Of a stretch of 42,667 nt of DNA, positions 8,077 through 17,212 are shown piece after piece. Numbering within the stretch: position 1 is the stretch's first letter; every line of letters begins with the position of its first letter. The translations under genes and the position numbers were made by a program. Source of the DNA: Clostridia bacterium (GTDB taxonomy: Bacteria > Bacillota > Clostridia > Oscillospirales > CAG-272); the NCBI GenBank assembly GCA_017415325.1, contig JAFQGY010000222.1:1-42667 (forward strand). Direction: 5' to 3'. The notes beneath the pieces were generated by a model. It worked only from the letters and a program-made list of their open reading frames with translations, did no database searches and was not told where the DNA came from.

Positions 8077-9867
8077 ATGAGACTGATACGCAAGCAGGCA
8101 TCTGCAGGCCGTTTCTCCCGTCCCGTTGTCCGGTTGGTCGCCGGTATGCTGACGGGGCTTCTGCTGACGGCTCCCGTGTCTGCACTGGATTTTTCGGCGG
8201 GAATCCCGATGATCGACTCGGCGGCGCTGCTCCGGTTCCAGATGGGGCGGACGACCATCGGCAGTTCGGTGCGCTCGGGTTCTCCCCTGGATGCAGAGGA
8301 AGCGGCCATCCGGCTGTATTTTCTGGATCTGATCACCGGTACCGGAACGGAAAAGGACGGCAGCGTCACCTTCGACCTGCACCGTGACCTGACCCGGCTG
8401 GAGGCGGCCGTTATGGCTGTCCGGCTGATGGGCATGGAAGATACGGCTCTGTCCGGTACATACACCCACCCCTATACGGATGTTCCGGAATGGGCAGCCG
8501 GGTACATCGGCTATCTCTGGGACTGCGGACTTCTGGAACAGTCGGCGGAAGGGCTTTTTGTACCCCATGCACCGGCTGCTGCGGAAACCTTTGTAAGCTA
8601 TATGTTCTATGCGCTGGGCTACCGGATAGCGGAAGGGGACTACAACCTTCTGACCGCCGCCGCACAGGGTCGTTCCGCCGGAATCTGCGTGACCCCCGAA
8701 GATGAGCCCCTGACCAGAGGGGATGCGGTTGTGGCCATGTACAACACCCTCCGTTCCAATGTAAAGGGCTCCTCCCGGATGCTGTCCGATCTGCTGGTGG
8801 AACAGGGGAAGCTTTCCTACACCGACGCCGTGTTCCTGCTCTGGAGCGACAATAAAGAAGAAACCAAAGCCTATCTGGATGCCATGGGGTACTCCTCCGA
8901 ATGGATCATCCCGGACGGCTACTACACCATCCGCACCACCGATGAAACAGATATGGTCATGAACGTGCTGGCAGACGGGCCCAACCGGGATTACGAAGGG
9001 CTTGGGGTCTGCGTCTGGACGGACACCGGGGACATCAGCCAGTCCTATCGTCTGGAACGGACAGAACGGGGTACCTATCTGGTATATGCGGCCTGCAGTA
9101 AGGGCGGGTTCCACCGTCTTCTGGGGCTGGCGAACAACGGAAAGAACATCGGGGTATACCGTCCCACCTCCAAGAATGCGCTGGAATTTTCCATCCGGCA
9201 TGAGGAAGACGGTACCTGGAGCTTTGTAACCAGGGGCAAAAACGGCGAAGATCTGTATCTGACCAGCGCCTCCAAGTGGGGCAGCAGCCTGCAGCTCACC
9301 TCCGCCGCCGAAGAACTCAACAGCCGCTGGGTACTGGAACGGCAGGGCATCACCAACAGTGCGGGGGAAGATCTGGCACTGTTCCCGGCGGATTCCATGC
9401 GGATCACCCAGGGCGCCTATGATACCTACTCCCACATGCGCCAGAACGCTCTGGACATCCAGCCCACCAACAGCATGGCCTTTGCCCCCTTCAACGCACA
9501 GATCGTCCGGAAAGATGTGGGGTATGCTGTCTGCAACGGCGTCTGGATTCAGTCTGTGGACAAGGTATGCTACGCCGACGGCAGCTATGACTACATGACG
9601 GTGCTGTACATGCACGACGACAACATTGACAATCTGTCTGTGGGCCAGATGCTGACACAGGGAGAATATTTCTACCACAGCGGCACCACCGGTAACTCCT
9701 CCGGCGCACACATCCACATTGCGGTATACCGCGGGCAGTACCATGAAAACATGCCCTTCGCCACCGGAGATGTGTATGCGGAAGACGCCTTCTTCGTACT
9801 GGACGACACGGTAATCCACACGGACTACGGTCTGGAATGGGTATCCGTATCGGCTGCGGAATCATAA
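8077..9867 (+). CDS. Exported SLH / ricin-trefoil-like / M23 peptidase-like protein
   Basis: A 596-residue surface protein. The N-terminus has a basic signal peptide (VVRLVAGMLTGLLLTAPVSA, cut before LDF). Residues about 60-215 resemble three SLH repeats (LTRLEAAVMAVRLMG, YTDVPEWAAGYIGYL, LTRGDAVVAMYNTL) that bind secondary cell-wall polymer. A beta-trefoil-like region (about 270-430) with DGYYTIRT and LYLTSAS follows. The C-terminus is an M23/LytM fold: SHMRQNALDI (zinc His and Asp), MTVLYMH, HSGTTGNSSG and AHIHIAVY (HxH ligand). It therefore probably binds the wall and cleaves peptidoglycan cross-links or is a non-catalytic homologue. ATG 8077, with AGAGGA upstream, is preferred to GTG 8053. 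Confidence 0.8.
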   Translation: MRLIRKQASAGRFSRPVVRLVAGMLTGLLLTAPVSALDFSAGIPMIDSAALLRFQMGRTTIGSSVRSGSPLDAEEAAIRLYFLDLITGTGTEKDGSVTFDLHRDLTRLEAAVMAVRLMGMEDTALSGTYTHPYTDVPEWAAGYIGYLWDCGLLEQSAEGLFVPHAPAAAETFVSYMFYALGYRIAEGDYNLLTAAAQGRSAGICVTPEDEPLTRGDAVVAMYNTLRSNVKGSSRMLSDLLVEQGKLSYTDAVFLLWSDNKEETKAYLDAMGYSSEWIIPDGYYTIRTTDETDMVMNVLADGPNRDYEGLGVCVWTDTGDISQSYRLERTERGTYLVYAACSKGGFHRLLGLANNGKNIGVYRPTSKNALEFSIRHEEDGTWSFVTRGKNGEDLYLTSASKWGSSLQLTSAAEELNSRWVLERQGITNSAGEDLALFPADSMRITQGAYDTYSHMRQNALDIQPTNSMAFAPFNAQIVRKDVGYAVCNGVWIQSVDKVCYADGSYDYMTVLYMHDDNIDNLSVGQMLTQGEYFYHSGTTGNSSGAHIHIAVYRGQYHENMPFATGDVYAEDAFFVLDDTVIHTDYGLEWVSVSAAES

Positions 9868-9877
9868 ACACAGCATG

Positions 9878-9912
9878 GAAGTACTTCTGATCCTCAGGGG
9901 TACTTCTTTTTT
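9878..9912 (+). terminator. Rho-independent terminator
   Basis: GAAGTAC (9878-9884) pairs perfectly with GTACTTC (9900-9906), followed directly by a T run to 9912. It lies 10 bp past the stop of the M23-like gene. Confidence 0.85.
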
Positions 9913-9941
9913 GCTTTCCGGAAGGTTCCGGTATTCTCTTG

Positions 9942-9970
9942 TTGACAAACATCGCACCATATGGTATACT
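9942..9970 (+). promoter_or_regulatory. Promoter of the tandem large lipoprotein genes, with dyad
   Basis: TTGACA (9942-9947), 17-bp spacer, TATACT (9965-9970). The perfect 10-bp palindrome ACCATATGGT (9956-9965) fills the spacer next to the -10 and could be an operator. TTGACAAAC recurs at 9972-9980. Confidence 0.75.
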
Positions 9971-10012
9971 ATTGACAAACGAAAAATACACACCGGAATC
10001 GGGAGGTACTGT

Positions 10013-12310
10013 ATGGCGAAACGGATGAGAGTATCCATGGGTATCCTGTGCATTGTTCTGACACTGCTCTGCCTTGGTGGGTGTGACAGGGATCCGGAGG
10101 AAACGGAAGAAGTAAAGGAATACTACGTATTCGACCCGGCGGTGGCATGGGAGCTGCGGCCGCTTGTTACCGGGGACGGGGTGCCGCTGTGGTATGTTGC
10201 TAATGATATGGAATATAAACCGGTAGATTATGCTGTCACGGAGGAAGGTGTGACATGGCTGTATGAGAAATTTCTGTATAACGAAACCGGTGCCGTGACC
10301 GGATTTGTGACATATACGGAAACCTTCGGCTGGAACGGTGTGGGCCATGGGCGGCAGGCGCATCCGTGGAAAGGGACAGATACCATGCCCACCGGCTTCA
10401 CAGCATGGGAGAGCTGCGGGGATGGTACCTGGCTGATCACTGAATTTGCAGGAACCTGGCACGAAGTGGAATACAATCTGCTTGCATACAATGAGAACGG
10501 AGACATTCTGTACAGATATTCCCTGCCGGACGATGCGGTTCTGGAGTCACAGGGACGCTGTCCTCCCGCATTGGCAGTATCCGATTCCGGGGTTGCCATT
10601 TCTATCGGCAACTGGATCGGGATACTGGATAAAACTCTTCAGCCAATTACAGAACAGAATATGGATCGGGAGGTCACAAAACTGTTTTTCGCGCAGGACG
10701 GTACTCTGTATGGTCAGGACTGGAATCATGTGGTAGTACGGTTTACTGCAGACGGAAGGCCGGAGGAAATAAAACCGGATGACCGTATGGTGGCTTTCCG
10801 GCAGGTTTACATCGAAGGCGGAGCTTGTCTCTGTTCGGTGGAAGAAGAAGGCATATTCCGATTTTCAGACGGTAATAGTGAAGGGACACTGGATCTGGAC
10901 TGGACTTCCAGCGGTATCTTGTGGCAAAACACGGAAATTTTACAGGCAATGGGAAAGGACAGATTCCTGCTGCTGAGCAAAGACAATATGGAACGGAAAC
11001 AGCAGTACGCCATGCTGGTACGCTGTAAGGAGAACGGAAAGAACGAACGTAAACACATCTCTGTCGTGACACAGTGGATGGGGACACGGATCAATGCAGC
11101 AGAACTGGCGGCAGTACAGTTCAACCAGATAAATGAACAGTACTATGTAACTGTAGAAGCGATTGAGACAAAAGATCGCAACGAATATGAAAAGATACTG
11201 TTCGAACGGATGGAAGCGGGGAATTCTCCGGACATTGTACTGTTTGAAAACCATCTGGAAGATGCCTACCTGAATCTGGAATGGCAGGGATACCTGTGCG
11301 ACCTTACAGAATATGGTCTGGGGAAGGATCTGACCGGCAGTGCATGGAATGCGGCTGCCCGTGGAGAAAAACTGTACCGGGTACCCTACACCATCCAGTA
11401 TGACACGCTGATCAGGGCAGACGGAAAAGACTCCGTGACGATGGAAGAACTGATCCGGAGGGCAGAGACAGGCGAAACGCTTTTCGGAGATCCGTTTGTG
11501 CAGTATAATCTGCGTTCCTGTATCCAGAGTCTGTTTACCGATCCGGTTGGCGGCACCTGTACACTGGATTCTCCGGAATTCCTACAGTTCCTTGGGTTTT
11601 ACGGTACCATCCGGAATGCGATCGACAACAGTCTGGGGTATCTGGGTACCAACAATTATGACGGACAACAGGTCTGGTATATGCTGTCCGATGCAGAAGT
11701 CCCGGAGAAACTGCGTACAGGGGAGCTTCCGTTTCTGCGGATGACAATTTCCAGTATGGATGCTTTTGCTTATCTGGATTTGCTGTACGGGGAAACAGAG
11801 TATGCCATATGTGGTTTTCCGGGTCTGACAATGCTGGTCAGCGGCATGCAGAGTGCTGCCATACTGAATACCGGAAAAAATCCGGATGGTGCAGCAGAGT
11901 TTCTGCAGTTCCTGCTGAGCGATACCGTACAGGCTTCTTCCATGGTCACAGACGGATATGTTCCTGTCACATGGGGCGGGGTGGAAAAAGAATTGTCCTA
12001 CAAGTGGCGTTATTGTCAGTTTCTGGACGCCCTGCATTTGCTGAATACCCGGTATAAGTCCATGGAACCGCTGACTTTGAACGAGATTGATGCTTCTCTG
12101 CTGCAGGCAATTCCTGTCACGGAAGAAGACCGGAACCGGATTCGCAGCCTGCTGGACGCCCCCGGCAGTGCCCGCTTCGGAGACCTTACGCTGGAAATCA
12201 TGATCCGGGAAGAACTGGAGCCTTATCTTGCCGGGGACAGAACGGCGGAAGATACAGGAAAAATCCTTCAAAGTCGGGTAGGGACATACCTTGCGGAAAA
12301 CAGGGATTGA
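10013..12310 (+). CDS. Large solute-binding-like lipoprotein, paralogue 1
   Basis: A 765-residue lipoprotein with signal peptide and lipobox (LLCLGGC). Residues about 30-340 form a repetitive beta-rich N-terminal part (VTWLYEK, DGTLYGQDW, SSGILWQN) that looks like a beta-propeller. From about residue 348 the sequence resembles an extracellular solute-binding protein (AVQFNQINEQYYVTVE, MEAGNSPDIVLF, LYRVPYTIQYDTL). GGGAGG lies 6 nt before ATG 10013; an in-frame upstream extension lacks a ribosome binding site and is not used. A close paralogue follows 50 bp downstream, probably in the same transcript. No permease is adjacent. It is probably a surface receptor for an oligosaccharide or peptide; the ligand is unknown. 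Confidence 0.75.
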   Translation: MAKRMRVSMGILCIVLTLLCLGGCDRDPEETEEVKEYYVFDPAVAWELRPLVTGDGVPLWYVANDMEYKPVDYAVTEEGVTWLYEKFLYNETGAVTGFVTYTETFGWNGVGHGRQAHPWKGTDTMPTGFTAWESCGDGTWLITEFAGTWHEVEYNLLAYNENGDILYRYSLPDDAVLESQGRCPPALAVSDSGVAISIGNWIGILDKTLQPITEQNMDREVTKLFFAQDGTLYGQDWNHVVVRFTADGRPEEIKPDDRMVAFRQVYIEGGACLCSVEEEGIFRFSDGNSEGTLDLDWTSSGILWQNTEILQAMGKDRFLLLSKDNMERKQQYAMLVRCKENGKNERKHISVVTQWMGTRINAAELAAVQFNQINEQYYVTVEAIETKDRNEYEKILFERMEAGNSPDIVLFENHLEDAYLNLEWQGYLCDLTEYGLGKDLTGSAWNAAARGEKLYRVPYTIQYDTLIRADGKDSVTMEELIRRAETGETLFGDPFVQYNLRSCIQSLFTDPVGGTCTLDSPEFLQFLGFYGTIRNAIDNSLGYLGTNNYDGQQVWYMLSDAEVPEKLRTGELPFLRMTISSMDAFAYLDLLYGETEYAICGFPGLTMLVSGMQSAAILNTGKNPDGAAEFLQFLLSDTVQASSMVTDGYVPVTWGGVEKELSYKWRYCQFLDALHLLNTRYKSMEPLTLNEIDASLLQAIPVTEEDRNRIRSLLDAPGSARFGDLTLEIMIREELEPYLAGDRTAEDTGKILQSRVGTYLAENRD

Positions 12311-12360
12311 GTTTCGAGTTTACAAATATAGATTCCGAACACACATAAAGGAGGTCATAT

Positions 12361-14667
12361 ATGCAAAAACGATTCTGGATTCTCTGTCTGGTGACGACAC
12401 TGCTCTGCCTTGGTGGGTGTGACAGGGATACACCGGTAAAAACAGCGGAAACCGAAGAGAACGCAAAGGAATACTACGTCTTCGACCCGGCGGTGACATG
12501 GGAGCTGCGGCCGCTTGTTACCGGGGACGGGGTGCCGCTGTGGGATAATGTGGGCGAAACAAACTATGCACGGGTGGATTATGCCGTGACAGAAGACGGT
12601 GTGACATGGCTGTATCAGGAACTGCTGTATGACGAAATCGGCGCCGTGACCGGATTTGTGACCCACACGGAAACCTTCGGCTGGGACGGTGCGGGCCATG
12701 GGAGGCAGGCGCATCCGTGGAAGGGGACGGGAATGATGCCCTCCATACGTACGGCCTGGGAACCCATGGGGGACGGGACATTTCTGCTGTCGGAGTTCAC
12801 CGGCTCCTACCAGAATCCCGGGTACCGGCTGGTACAGTATGACGGGGAGGGAACGGTCCTTGCGGAATATACCATGCCGGAAAATGCAGGACGGAATGCC
12901 ATGAGTGTCCGCACCCCGGCAATGGCAGTATCGGATACCATGGTGTCCTTCTCAATCGGGAACTGGATGTGTATTCTGGACAGAAATCTGCAGCCTGTCC
13001 TGGAACAGAGCATCAGCCGGGAGATCACGGAGCTGTTTTTCGCCGGAGACGGTACCCTGTACGGGCAGGACTGGAACGGAATGCTGGTGCGGATTGACAA
13101 AAACGGGAATCTCTCGGAAGTAAAACCGGATGCCCGGCGGGAAATGTTCCACCAGATCTACATAGGCGGAGACACGCTGTTCTGCTGCGCGGAGAAAGAC
13201 GGGATTTTCGCCTTTGCCGATGCGGGGGCGGAAGGAGCGCTGATGCTGGACTGGGCCTCCTCCGGGATCCTGTGGCAGAACACGGACATCCTGCAGGCAG
13301 TGGGGGAAGACTGTCTTTTCATCCGTACGGCGGACAATATGGAAATCGCCTATCAGTATGCCATGCTGGTACGGCGGGAGGATGCCGGTCAGATCCAAAA
13401 AGAGCATGTATCCGTGGTAATGCCGTGGATGGGTACCCGGATCAATGCGGCGGAAATGGCGGCGGTACAGTTCAACAGGACAAGCGAACAGTATCATGTA
13501 ACCGTGGAAGCCATCGACATAGATGCACAGAACAGCTATGAGAAGATACTGTTCCAGCGGATGGAAGCGGGGCAGTCACCGGACATTGTGCTGTTTGAGA
13601 ATTTTCTGGAGGATACATATCTGAATCTGGAACGGCAGGGGTATCTGGCGGATCTATCGGCATACGGTCTGGCGGACAGGCTGACGGGCAGTGCAAAGGG
13701 AGCCGTATCCCATGGAGACGCGCTGTACCGGATCCCCTACACCATCCAGTACCAGACCCTGGCCCGGACGGACGGAAAGGATACGGTAACGGCGGCGGAA
13801 CTGACACAGCGCGGAACAGCGGGAGAGGTGCTGTTCTCCGACCCGTCGGTACTGATCAGCCTGCGCACCGGTATCCAGACCCTGTTCATCGACCCGGTGT
13901 CCGGCACCTGCACACTGGACAGTCCGGCATTTGCGGAATATCTGCATTTTTACAGACAGCTGGAAACCTGCATCGACAGTGAGACGGGATACCTGTCGGC
14001 AACCAACTATGACGGGCGGATGACTTCCTATACATTTACGGCAGCAGGGGTACCGGACAAGCTGCGTTCCGGGGAGATTCCCTTCATGCAGGTGCCGGTT
14101 TCCAGTATAGCCATTTTCCCATATCTGGAAGTGATCTACGGAGACACGGACTACACCCTCTGCGGGTACCCGGAACTGACCATGCTGGTGAGCAGTATGC
14201 AGTCTGCGGCGGTGCTGGAATCCGGGAAGAATCCGGAAGGGGCGGCGGCATTTCTTTCCTTCCTGCTGAGCGAAACGGTACAGGCTGCCGCCATGATTAC
14301 AGATACCTCCGTGCCCGTCACATGGGAAGGGGTAGATGCTGCCCTGGCACACAACTGGTGGTACTGCGGTCTATCGGAATCCTTCGGCGGCGGCGGAACC
14401 CTGATCACCTGGTATAAAACCCCGGAACAGAGAAAACTGGAATCCTATGAAAAGCACTATCGGGAAATCCACATCACCGACGAGGTGCGCACCCGGATCC
14501 GGCAGATGCTGGACGACCCTGCCACCGCCCGTTTTGCGGATCCCGCCATCGAAGAGATGATCCATGAAGAAATCCAGGTCTTTCTCACCGGGGACAGAAA
14601 TGCTGAGGAAACCGCAAAGGTGCTCCAGAGCCGGGTGGGTACATACCTGGCGGAAAATAAGAAATAA
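12361..14667 (+). CDS. Large solute-binding-like lipoprotein, paralogue 2
   Basis: A 768-residue paralogue of the preceding gene with the same layout: signal peptide and lipobox (LLCLGGC), beta-rich N-terminal half, solute-binding-like C-terminal half (AVQFNRTSEQYHVTVE, MEAGQSPDIVLF, LYRIPYTIQYQTL) and the same ending (LQSRVGTYLAEN). AAAGGAGG precedes the ATG. The 5' parts of the two genes share exact stretches, for example 47 identical bases at 10146-10192 and 12497-12543, while later parts differ more, pointing to local gene conversion or uneven selection. Its last codons and stop lie within a 7-bp repeat array (14658-14687). Ligand unknown. Confidence 0.75.
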   Translation: MQKRFWILCLVTTLLCLGGCDRDTPVKTAETEENAKEYYVFDPAVTWELRPLVTGDGVPLWDNVGETNYARVDYAVTEDGVTWLYQELLYDEIGAVTGFVTHTETFGWDGAGHGRQAHPWKGTGMMPSIRTAWEPMGDGTFLLSEFTGSYQNPGYRLVQYDGEGTVLAEYTMPENAGRNAMSVRTPAMAVSDTMVSFSIGNWMCILDRNLQPVLEQSISREITELFFAGDGTLYGQDWNGMLVRIDKNGNLSEVKPDARREMFHQIYIGGDTLFCCAEKDGIFAFADAGAEGALMLDWASSGILWQNTDILQAVGEDCLFIRTADNMEIAYQYAMLVRREDAGQIQKEHVSVVMPWMGTRINAAEMAAVQFNRTSEQYHVTVEAIDIDAQNSYEKILFQRMEAGQSPDIVLFENFLEDTYLNLERQGYLADLSAYGLADRLTGSAKGAVSHGDALYRIPYTIQYQTLARTDGKDTVTAAELTQRGTAGEVLFSDPSVLISLRTGIQTLFIDPVSGTCTLDSPAFAEYLHFYRQLETCIDSETGYLSATNYDGRMTSYTFTAAGVPDKLRSGEIPFMQVPVSSIAIFPYLEVIYGDTDYTLCGYPELTMLVSSMQSAAVLESGKNPEGAAAFLSFLLSETVQAAAMITDTSVPVTWEGVDAALAHNWWYCGLSESFGGGGTLITWYKTPEQRKLESYEKHYREIHITDEVRTRIRQMLDDPATARFADPAIEEMIHEEIQVFLTGDRNAEETAKVLQSRVGTYLAENKK

Positions 14668-14791
14668 GAGATCAGAAGTAAGAAGTATTGCCAAACAACA
14701 AAACGGTTTACAGCGGGGAAAAAACTCCCATTCTGTAAACCGTTTTTCCGTTTCCGGTACTTCTTATTTCTTACTTCTTATTTCTTATCTA
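14658..14791. repeat. Heptad stop-array R1, both arms, around a terminator
   Basis: The forward arm 14658-14687 reads in 7-bp units TAAGAAA, TAAGAGA, TCAGAAG, TAAGAAG, TA. It supplies the stop of the upstream plus-strand gene (TAA 14665-14667). The inverted arm 14758-14791 (TACTTCTTATTTCTTACTTC and on) ends next to the stop of the convergent DUF4358 gene. The perfect terminator at 14701-14747 sits between the arms. Confidence 0.85.
14701..14747. terminator. Bidirectional terminator between convergent genes
   Basis: AAACGGTTTACAG (14701-14713) and its exact complement (14733-14745) form a 13-bp stem ending in TTTTT on the plus strand and AAA-rich on the other side. It serves the converging lipoprotein and DUF4358 genes. 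Confidence 0.88.
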
Positions 14792-14794
14792 TCA

Positions 14795-15256
14795 TTATCC
14801 CAGCGTTTCTTCCAGAATCACTTCTGCCCGTCCGTCACCGGATACGCACAGCACCACGTAGGTTCCGTACTGCTTTACCACGGCGTCATCCAGTTTGGGC
14901 ATTTCCCATGCGTTATAGTCGGAGAAAGCGTCCTTCTGGTCGGCGATGCGCATCTGGGCCAGGGCAAAACCGGCTTCTGCTGCGGCTTCGTCAGCGAACG
15001 CAAACAGGGCGATTTCTTCCGGGGTAGCGCCGCTGCCGATGTATACATATTGTTCCACTGCGTCTTCGATGCCGTACAGCATGGCCACGGTGTCGTCGTC
15101 AATCCGGGCCAGATCGTCCGTGAAGGCGGCATCGGCCAGCAGGGTTTCGGCCAGGGCTTCCAGATCGGCTTCTCCGGCAGGTTCGTCTCCGCCGCAGGAG
15201 GTGAAGGTAAAGAGCAGGGTAAGGGAAAGCAGGATGGTGAGAATACGATTGTGCAT
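14795..15256 (-). CDS. DUF4358 lipoprotein
   Basis: A 153-residue lipoprotein: signal peptide LTILLSLTLLFTFTSC with lipobox, then a mature domain matching DUF4358 as I know it (DLEALAETLLAD near the N-terminus, a YVYIGSGATPEEIALF core, and a C-terminal YVVLCVSGD strand). The function of the family is unknown. In Bacillota it often neighbours SGNH hydrolases and MBOAT-type acyltransferases linked to surface polymer acylation. Here the SGNH hydrolase gene lies 32 bp upstream in the same operon, but no MBOAT is in the window. The region just upstream of its start has AAAGGAA on the minus strand. Confidence 0.8.
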   Translation of the reverse strand: MHNRILTILLSLTLLFTFTSCGGDEPAGEADLEALAETLLADAAFTDDLARIDDDTVAMLYGIEDAVEQYVYIGSGATPEEIALFAFADEAAAEAGFALAQMRIADQKDAFSDYNAWEMPKLDDAVVKQYGTYVVLCVSGDGRAEVILEETLG

Positions 15257-15288
15257 GAGCAGGTTCCTTTCGGTAATTCTGGGGGTGG

Positions 15289-16410
15289 TTATGTGGTTTC
15301 TTCGTCGGCCTGTTCCTCTGCCGCCCGGATTTCCTCTTCCGGAATCAGCGGTACGGTATGGGACAGGATGTGATCCAGCACCATGGTGCAGTAGGTTTTG
15401 TTCAGATGGATCCCGTCCACGCCGGAGTCGGCAGGCAGAACCCCGTCTTCATTCACCACAGCCGGCGCCAGATCCACGAAGAACACTTCCTTCTCGTAGG
15501 CCAGCTGCTGCAGGTACTGGTTATACAGGGCAATTTTTTCGTTGGTGACATAGTCATGATAGTCGGACACCGCCTGGGTCACGGGGAACACAGACAGCAT
15601 ATAGATCAGGCACTGGGGATTGTCCTCCCGGATGGCGTCGATGACCTTTCCGTAGGCTTTGGGGAAATAGGCAGGATCCGGCCAGCCGGTTTCGTTGATG
15701 CCCAGCATGATATAGACTTTGCTGTACTCCGTCTGCCGCAGGGCTTCCATTACGGGAACTTTTCCCTCGTCCCACAGCTCTTCCGGGATCTTTTCCGCAT
15801 CCGGCAGTTCTTCGTCCTCTTCCCACTCAATCACAGGACGGGTGAACACGGAATCCACCGTCAGTCCCTTGTAGGTATAGGAGGTGACCTTGGACAGCCC
15901 GCAGTACAGGATCAGCCCCTGCATACGGGAGTCACCCACCAGAACGGTGTCGCTGAAGTAGTCCCGGGACACCGGATCGCTTTCCGGCACGGGGAACGCA
16001 TAGTCATAGTCCGGGGGAATCCGTTCCAGCTGTCCGATTTCTCTGGGGGGAGCCGGTTCGGATGCCGTGGTTTCGGTCTTTAAGGATGCCAGCGTTTCCA
16101 CGGGATCATTTCCGGTTTCCGCATCCAGAACAAAGGAAGTGCGGTGAGTATTCAGATCCGCATAGGAACCGGTGATTACCCGATCCGGCGGCACATCGGT
16201 ATTCTGTGTCTGTTCCTCCGTCTCCGCCGGGACATAAGTAACCGTTCCGCCGGAATCCCGGATCACCAGAATCCCCTGTCCGCTTTCCGGCAGCGTTCTT
16301 CCGAGAATCAGAAAACAGGCCGTCCCGATCATCAGGCAGAACAACAAAGGAAGCACCCGTCTTCCCGTGCGGTTTCTTCCGCCGTATCCCTTCCGCCTGT
16401 ATCTGCCCAT
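15289..16410 (-). CDS. Membrane-anchored SGNH/GDSL-type hydrolase
   Basis: A 373-residue protein: a basic N-terminus (GRYRRKGYGG), one membrane segment (VLPLLFCLMIGTACFLILG), a roughly 100-residue linker, then an SGNH hydrolase domain outside the cell. Motifs are block I VLVGDSRMQG (Ser nucleophile), block III MLGINETG (GINE in place of GxND) and block V DGIHLN (Asp-His pair). This subgroup acts as esterases or O-acetyl transfer partners on surface polysaccharides. GGGAG 8 nt upstream favours ATG at 16410 over a TTG at 16440. A strong promoter at 16795-16823 implies a roughly 375-nt leader that contains repeat element B. It is co-transcribed with the DUF4358 lipoprotein. Confidence 0.8.
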   Translation of the reverse strand: MGRYRRKGYGGRNRTGRRVLPLLFCLMIGTACFLILGRTLPESGQGILVIRDSGGTVTYVPAETEEQTQNTDVPPDRVITGSYADLNTHRTSFVLDAETGNDPVETLASLKTETTASEPAPPREIGQLERIPPDYDYAFPVPESDPVSRDYFSDTVLVGDSRMQGLILYCGLSKVTSYTYKGLTVDSVFTRPVIEWEEDEELPDAEKIPEELWDEGKVPVMEALRQTEYSKVYIMLGINETGWPDPAYFPKAYGKVIDAIREDNPQCLIYMLSVFPVTQAVSDYHDYVTNEKIALYNQYLQQLAYEKEVFFVDLAPAVVNEDGVLPADSGVDGIHLNKTYCTMVLDHILSHTVPLIPEEEIRAAEEQADEETT

Positions 16411-16465
16411 GTTCTGCTCCCGTCTTTTTCCGATGATCAACGCATAAGTAAATGATGATTAACAG

Positions 16466-16705
16466 ACCTTTATACAGGGGATGCGGGTCGCTTTCTTGAA
16501 AGAAATCCACACATTGGCTGCGCCAAGTGGGCAAAGAACTTTAAGCCGGGGTTCCACTGGATATAGTCTCTGCAATTCCATCTGCCACTGAATATTGTTA
16601 TATCCAAGACATAAGGAATAGTTGAGCGAGCTCCCAGGGACCGTTCAGTTTCACGAAGTGAATACTGGCTGCTCGCCACAGATCATTTCCGATTGCGTGA
16701 TATAG
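16466..16705 (-). repeat. Intergenic element B, copy 1
   Basis: Read on the minus strand, this stretch matches 24832-25083 in several long blocks: TCTGTGGCGAGCAG, GGTCCCTG plus CTCGCTC, ATATTCAGTGGCAGATGG plus AATTGCAG and CTATATCC, and AAGCGACCCG. It occupies the leader of the SGNH gene and has the same orientation to its downstream gene as copy 2. One end carries a degraded terminal repeat (ACTATATCACGCAATC). It is the main content of gene-free 16411-16944. Apart from the promoter at 16795-16823, I see nothing in 16824-16944. Confidence 0.75.
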
Positions 16706-16794
16706 TTAATCAGTATTTACATAAGACGCAAAATTCCCCCCGAAAGTTCCCGCAATTTGGGAGATTTGGGAGAATTTTTACCTCGTACTATATT

Positions 16795-16823
16795 ATTATA
16801 ATAGGTGAAAAGTGGATTGTCAA
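16795..16823 (-). promoter_or_regulatory. Promoter of the SGNH-DUF4358 operon
   Basis: On the minus strand: TTGACA (16818-16823), 17-bp spacer, TATAAT (16795-16800), both consensus. Start of transcription would be near 16788. A tandem TTTGGGAGA direct repeat lies at about 16757-16775, just inside the transcript. Confidence 0.85.
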
Positions 16824-16944
16824 TAGACTTGCGAAAAAACTCTGATTTTGGAAAAATTACCATTTGGCTATCCTCACCGACAGCAAAAAAATAACCGTAC
16901 CCTCCCGCATCCGCAGAGGTATACAGTCATTTCATCCGATCTGT

Positions 16945-17160
16945 TCAGTCCACAAAAATCACTTCGGCCAGCTGTCTGTCGATGGTGTACCGGCCGTCCT
17001 TGATGGATACCACACAGGCGTTTTTCTTGTGGGAAACCACCGTGATGGGTTCGCCGCTGTAGCAGCCCAGAGAAAACAGAAACGAATCCAGTTCTTCATC
17101 GCCCGTTTCCAGTCTGCTGATAATATATTCCTTGCCTTCTACCGCTTCCCGCAGCGTCAT
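16945..17160 (-). CDS. feoA: FeoA-family protein
   Basis: A 71-residue single-domain protein with the SH3-like FeoA fold: TLREAVEGKEYIISRL opening, a GDEELDSFLFSLGCYSGE turn, ITVVSHKKNACVVSI strands and a final RQLAEVIFVD. FeoA assists the ferrous-iron transporter FeoB in the cytoplasm. No feoB is adjacent, so this is an orphan or remote partner. GGAGGG precedes the ATG. The promoter (17237-17265) is followed by a GGTTAG/CTAACC dyad that resembles iron-regulator (DtxR/IdeR type) boxes, which fits metal control. Confidence 0.85.
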   Translation of the reverse strand: MTLREAVEGKEYIISRLETGDEELDSFLFSLGCYSGEPITVVSHKKNACVVSIKDGRYTIDRQLAEVIFVD

Positions 17161-17212
17161 GGTTATTCCCTCCTGTTTTGTATCCGTGATCCGTGTATGC
17201 CAAATGCAGGCC

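Noticed and set aside
8077..9867. Loss of the first zinc ligand in the M23-like domain (Gln at the HxxxD position)
   Set aside because: The His in SHMRQNALD, six residues before the Asp, fits a spacing used in some M23 proteins, so the site may be complete.
16470..16679. A 69-codon frame in element B with a similar frame in copy 2 (24880-25107), sharing an IFSGxWNCR peptide
   Set aside because: The peptide match follows from DNA identity of the repeat. Frames outside the shared blocks do not agree and there is no ribosome binding site.
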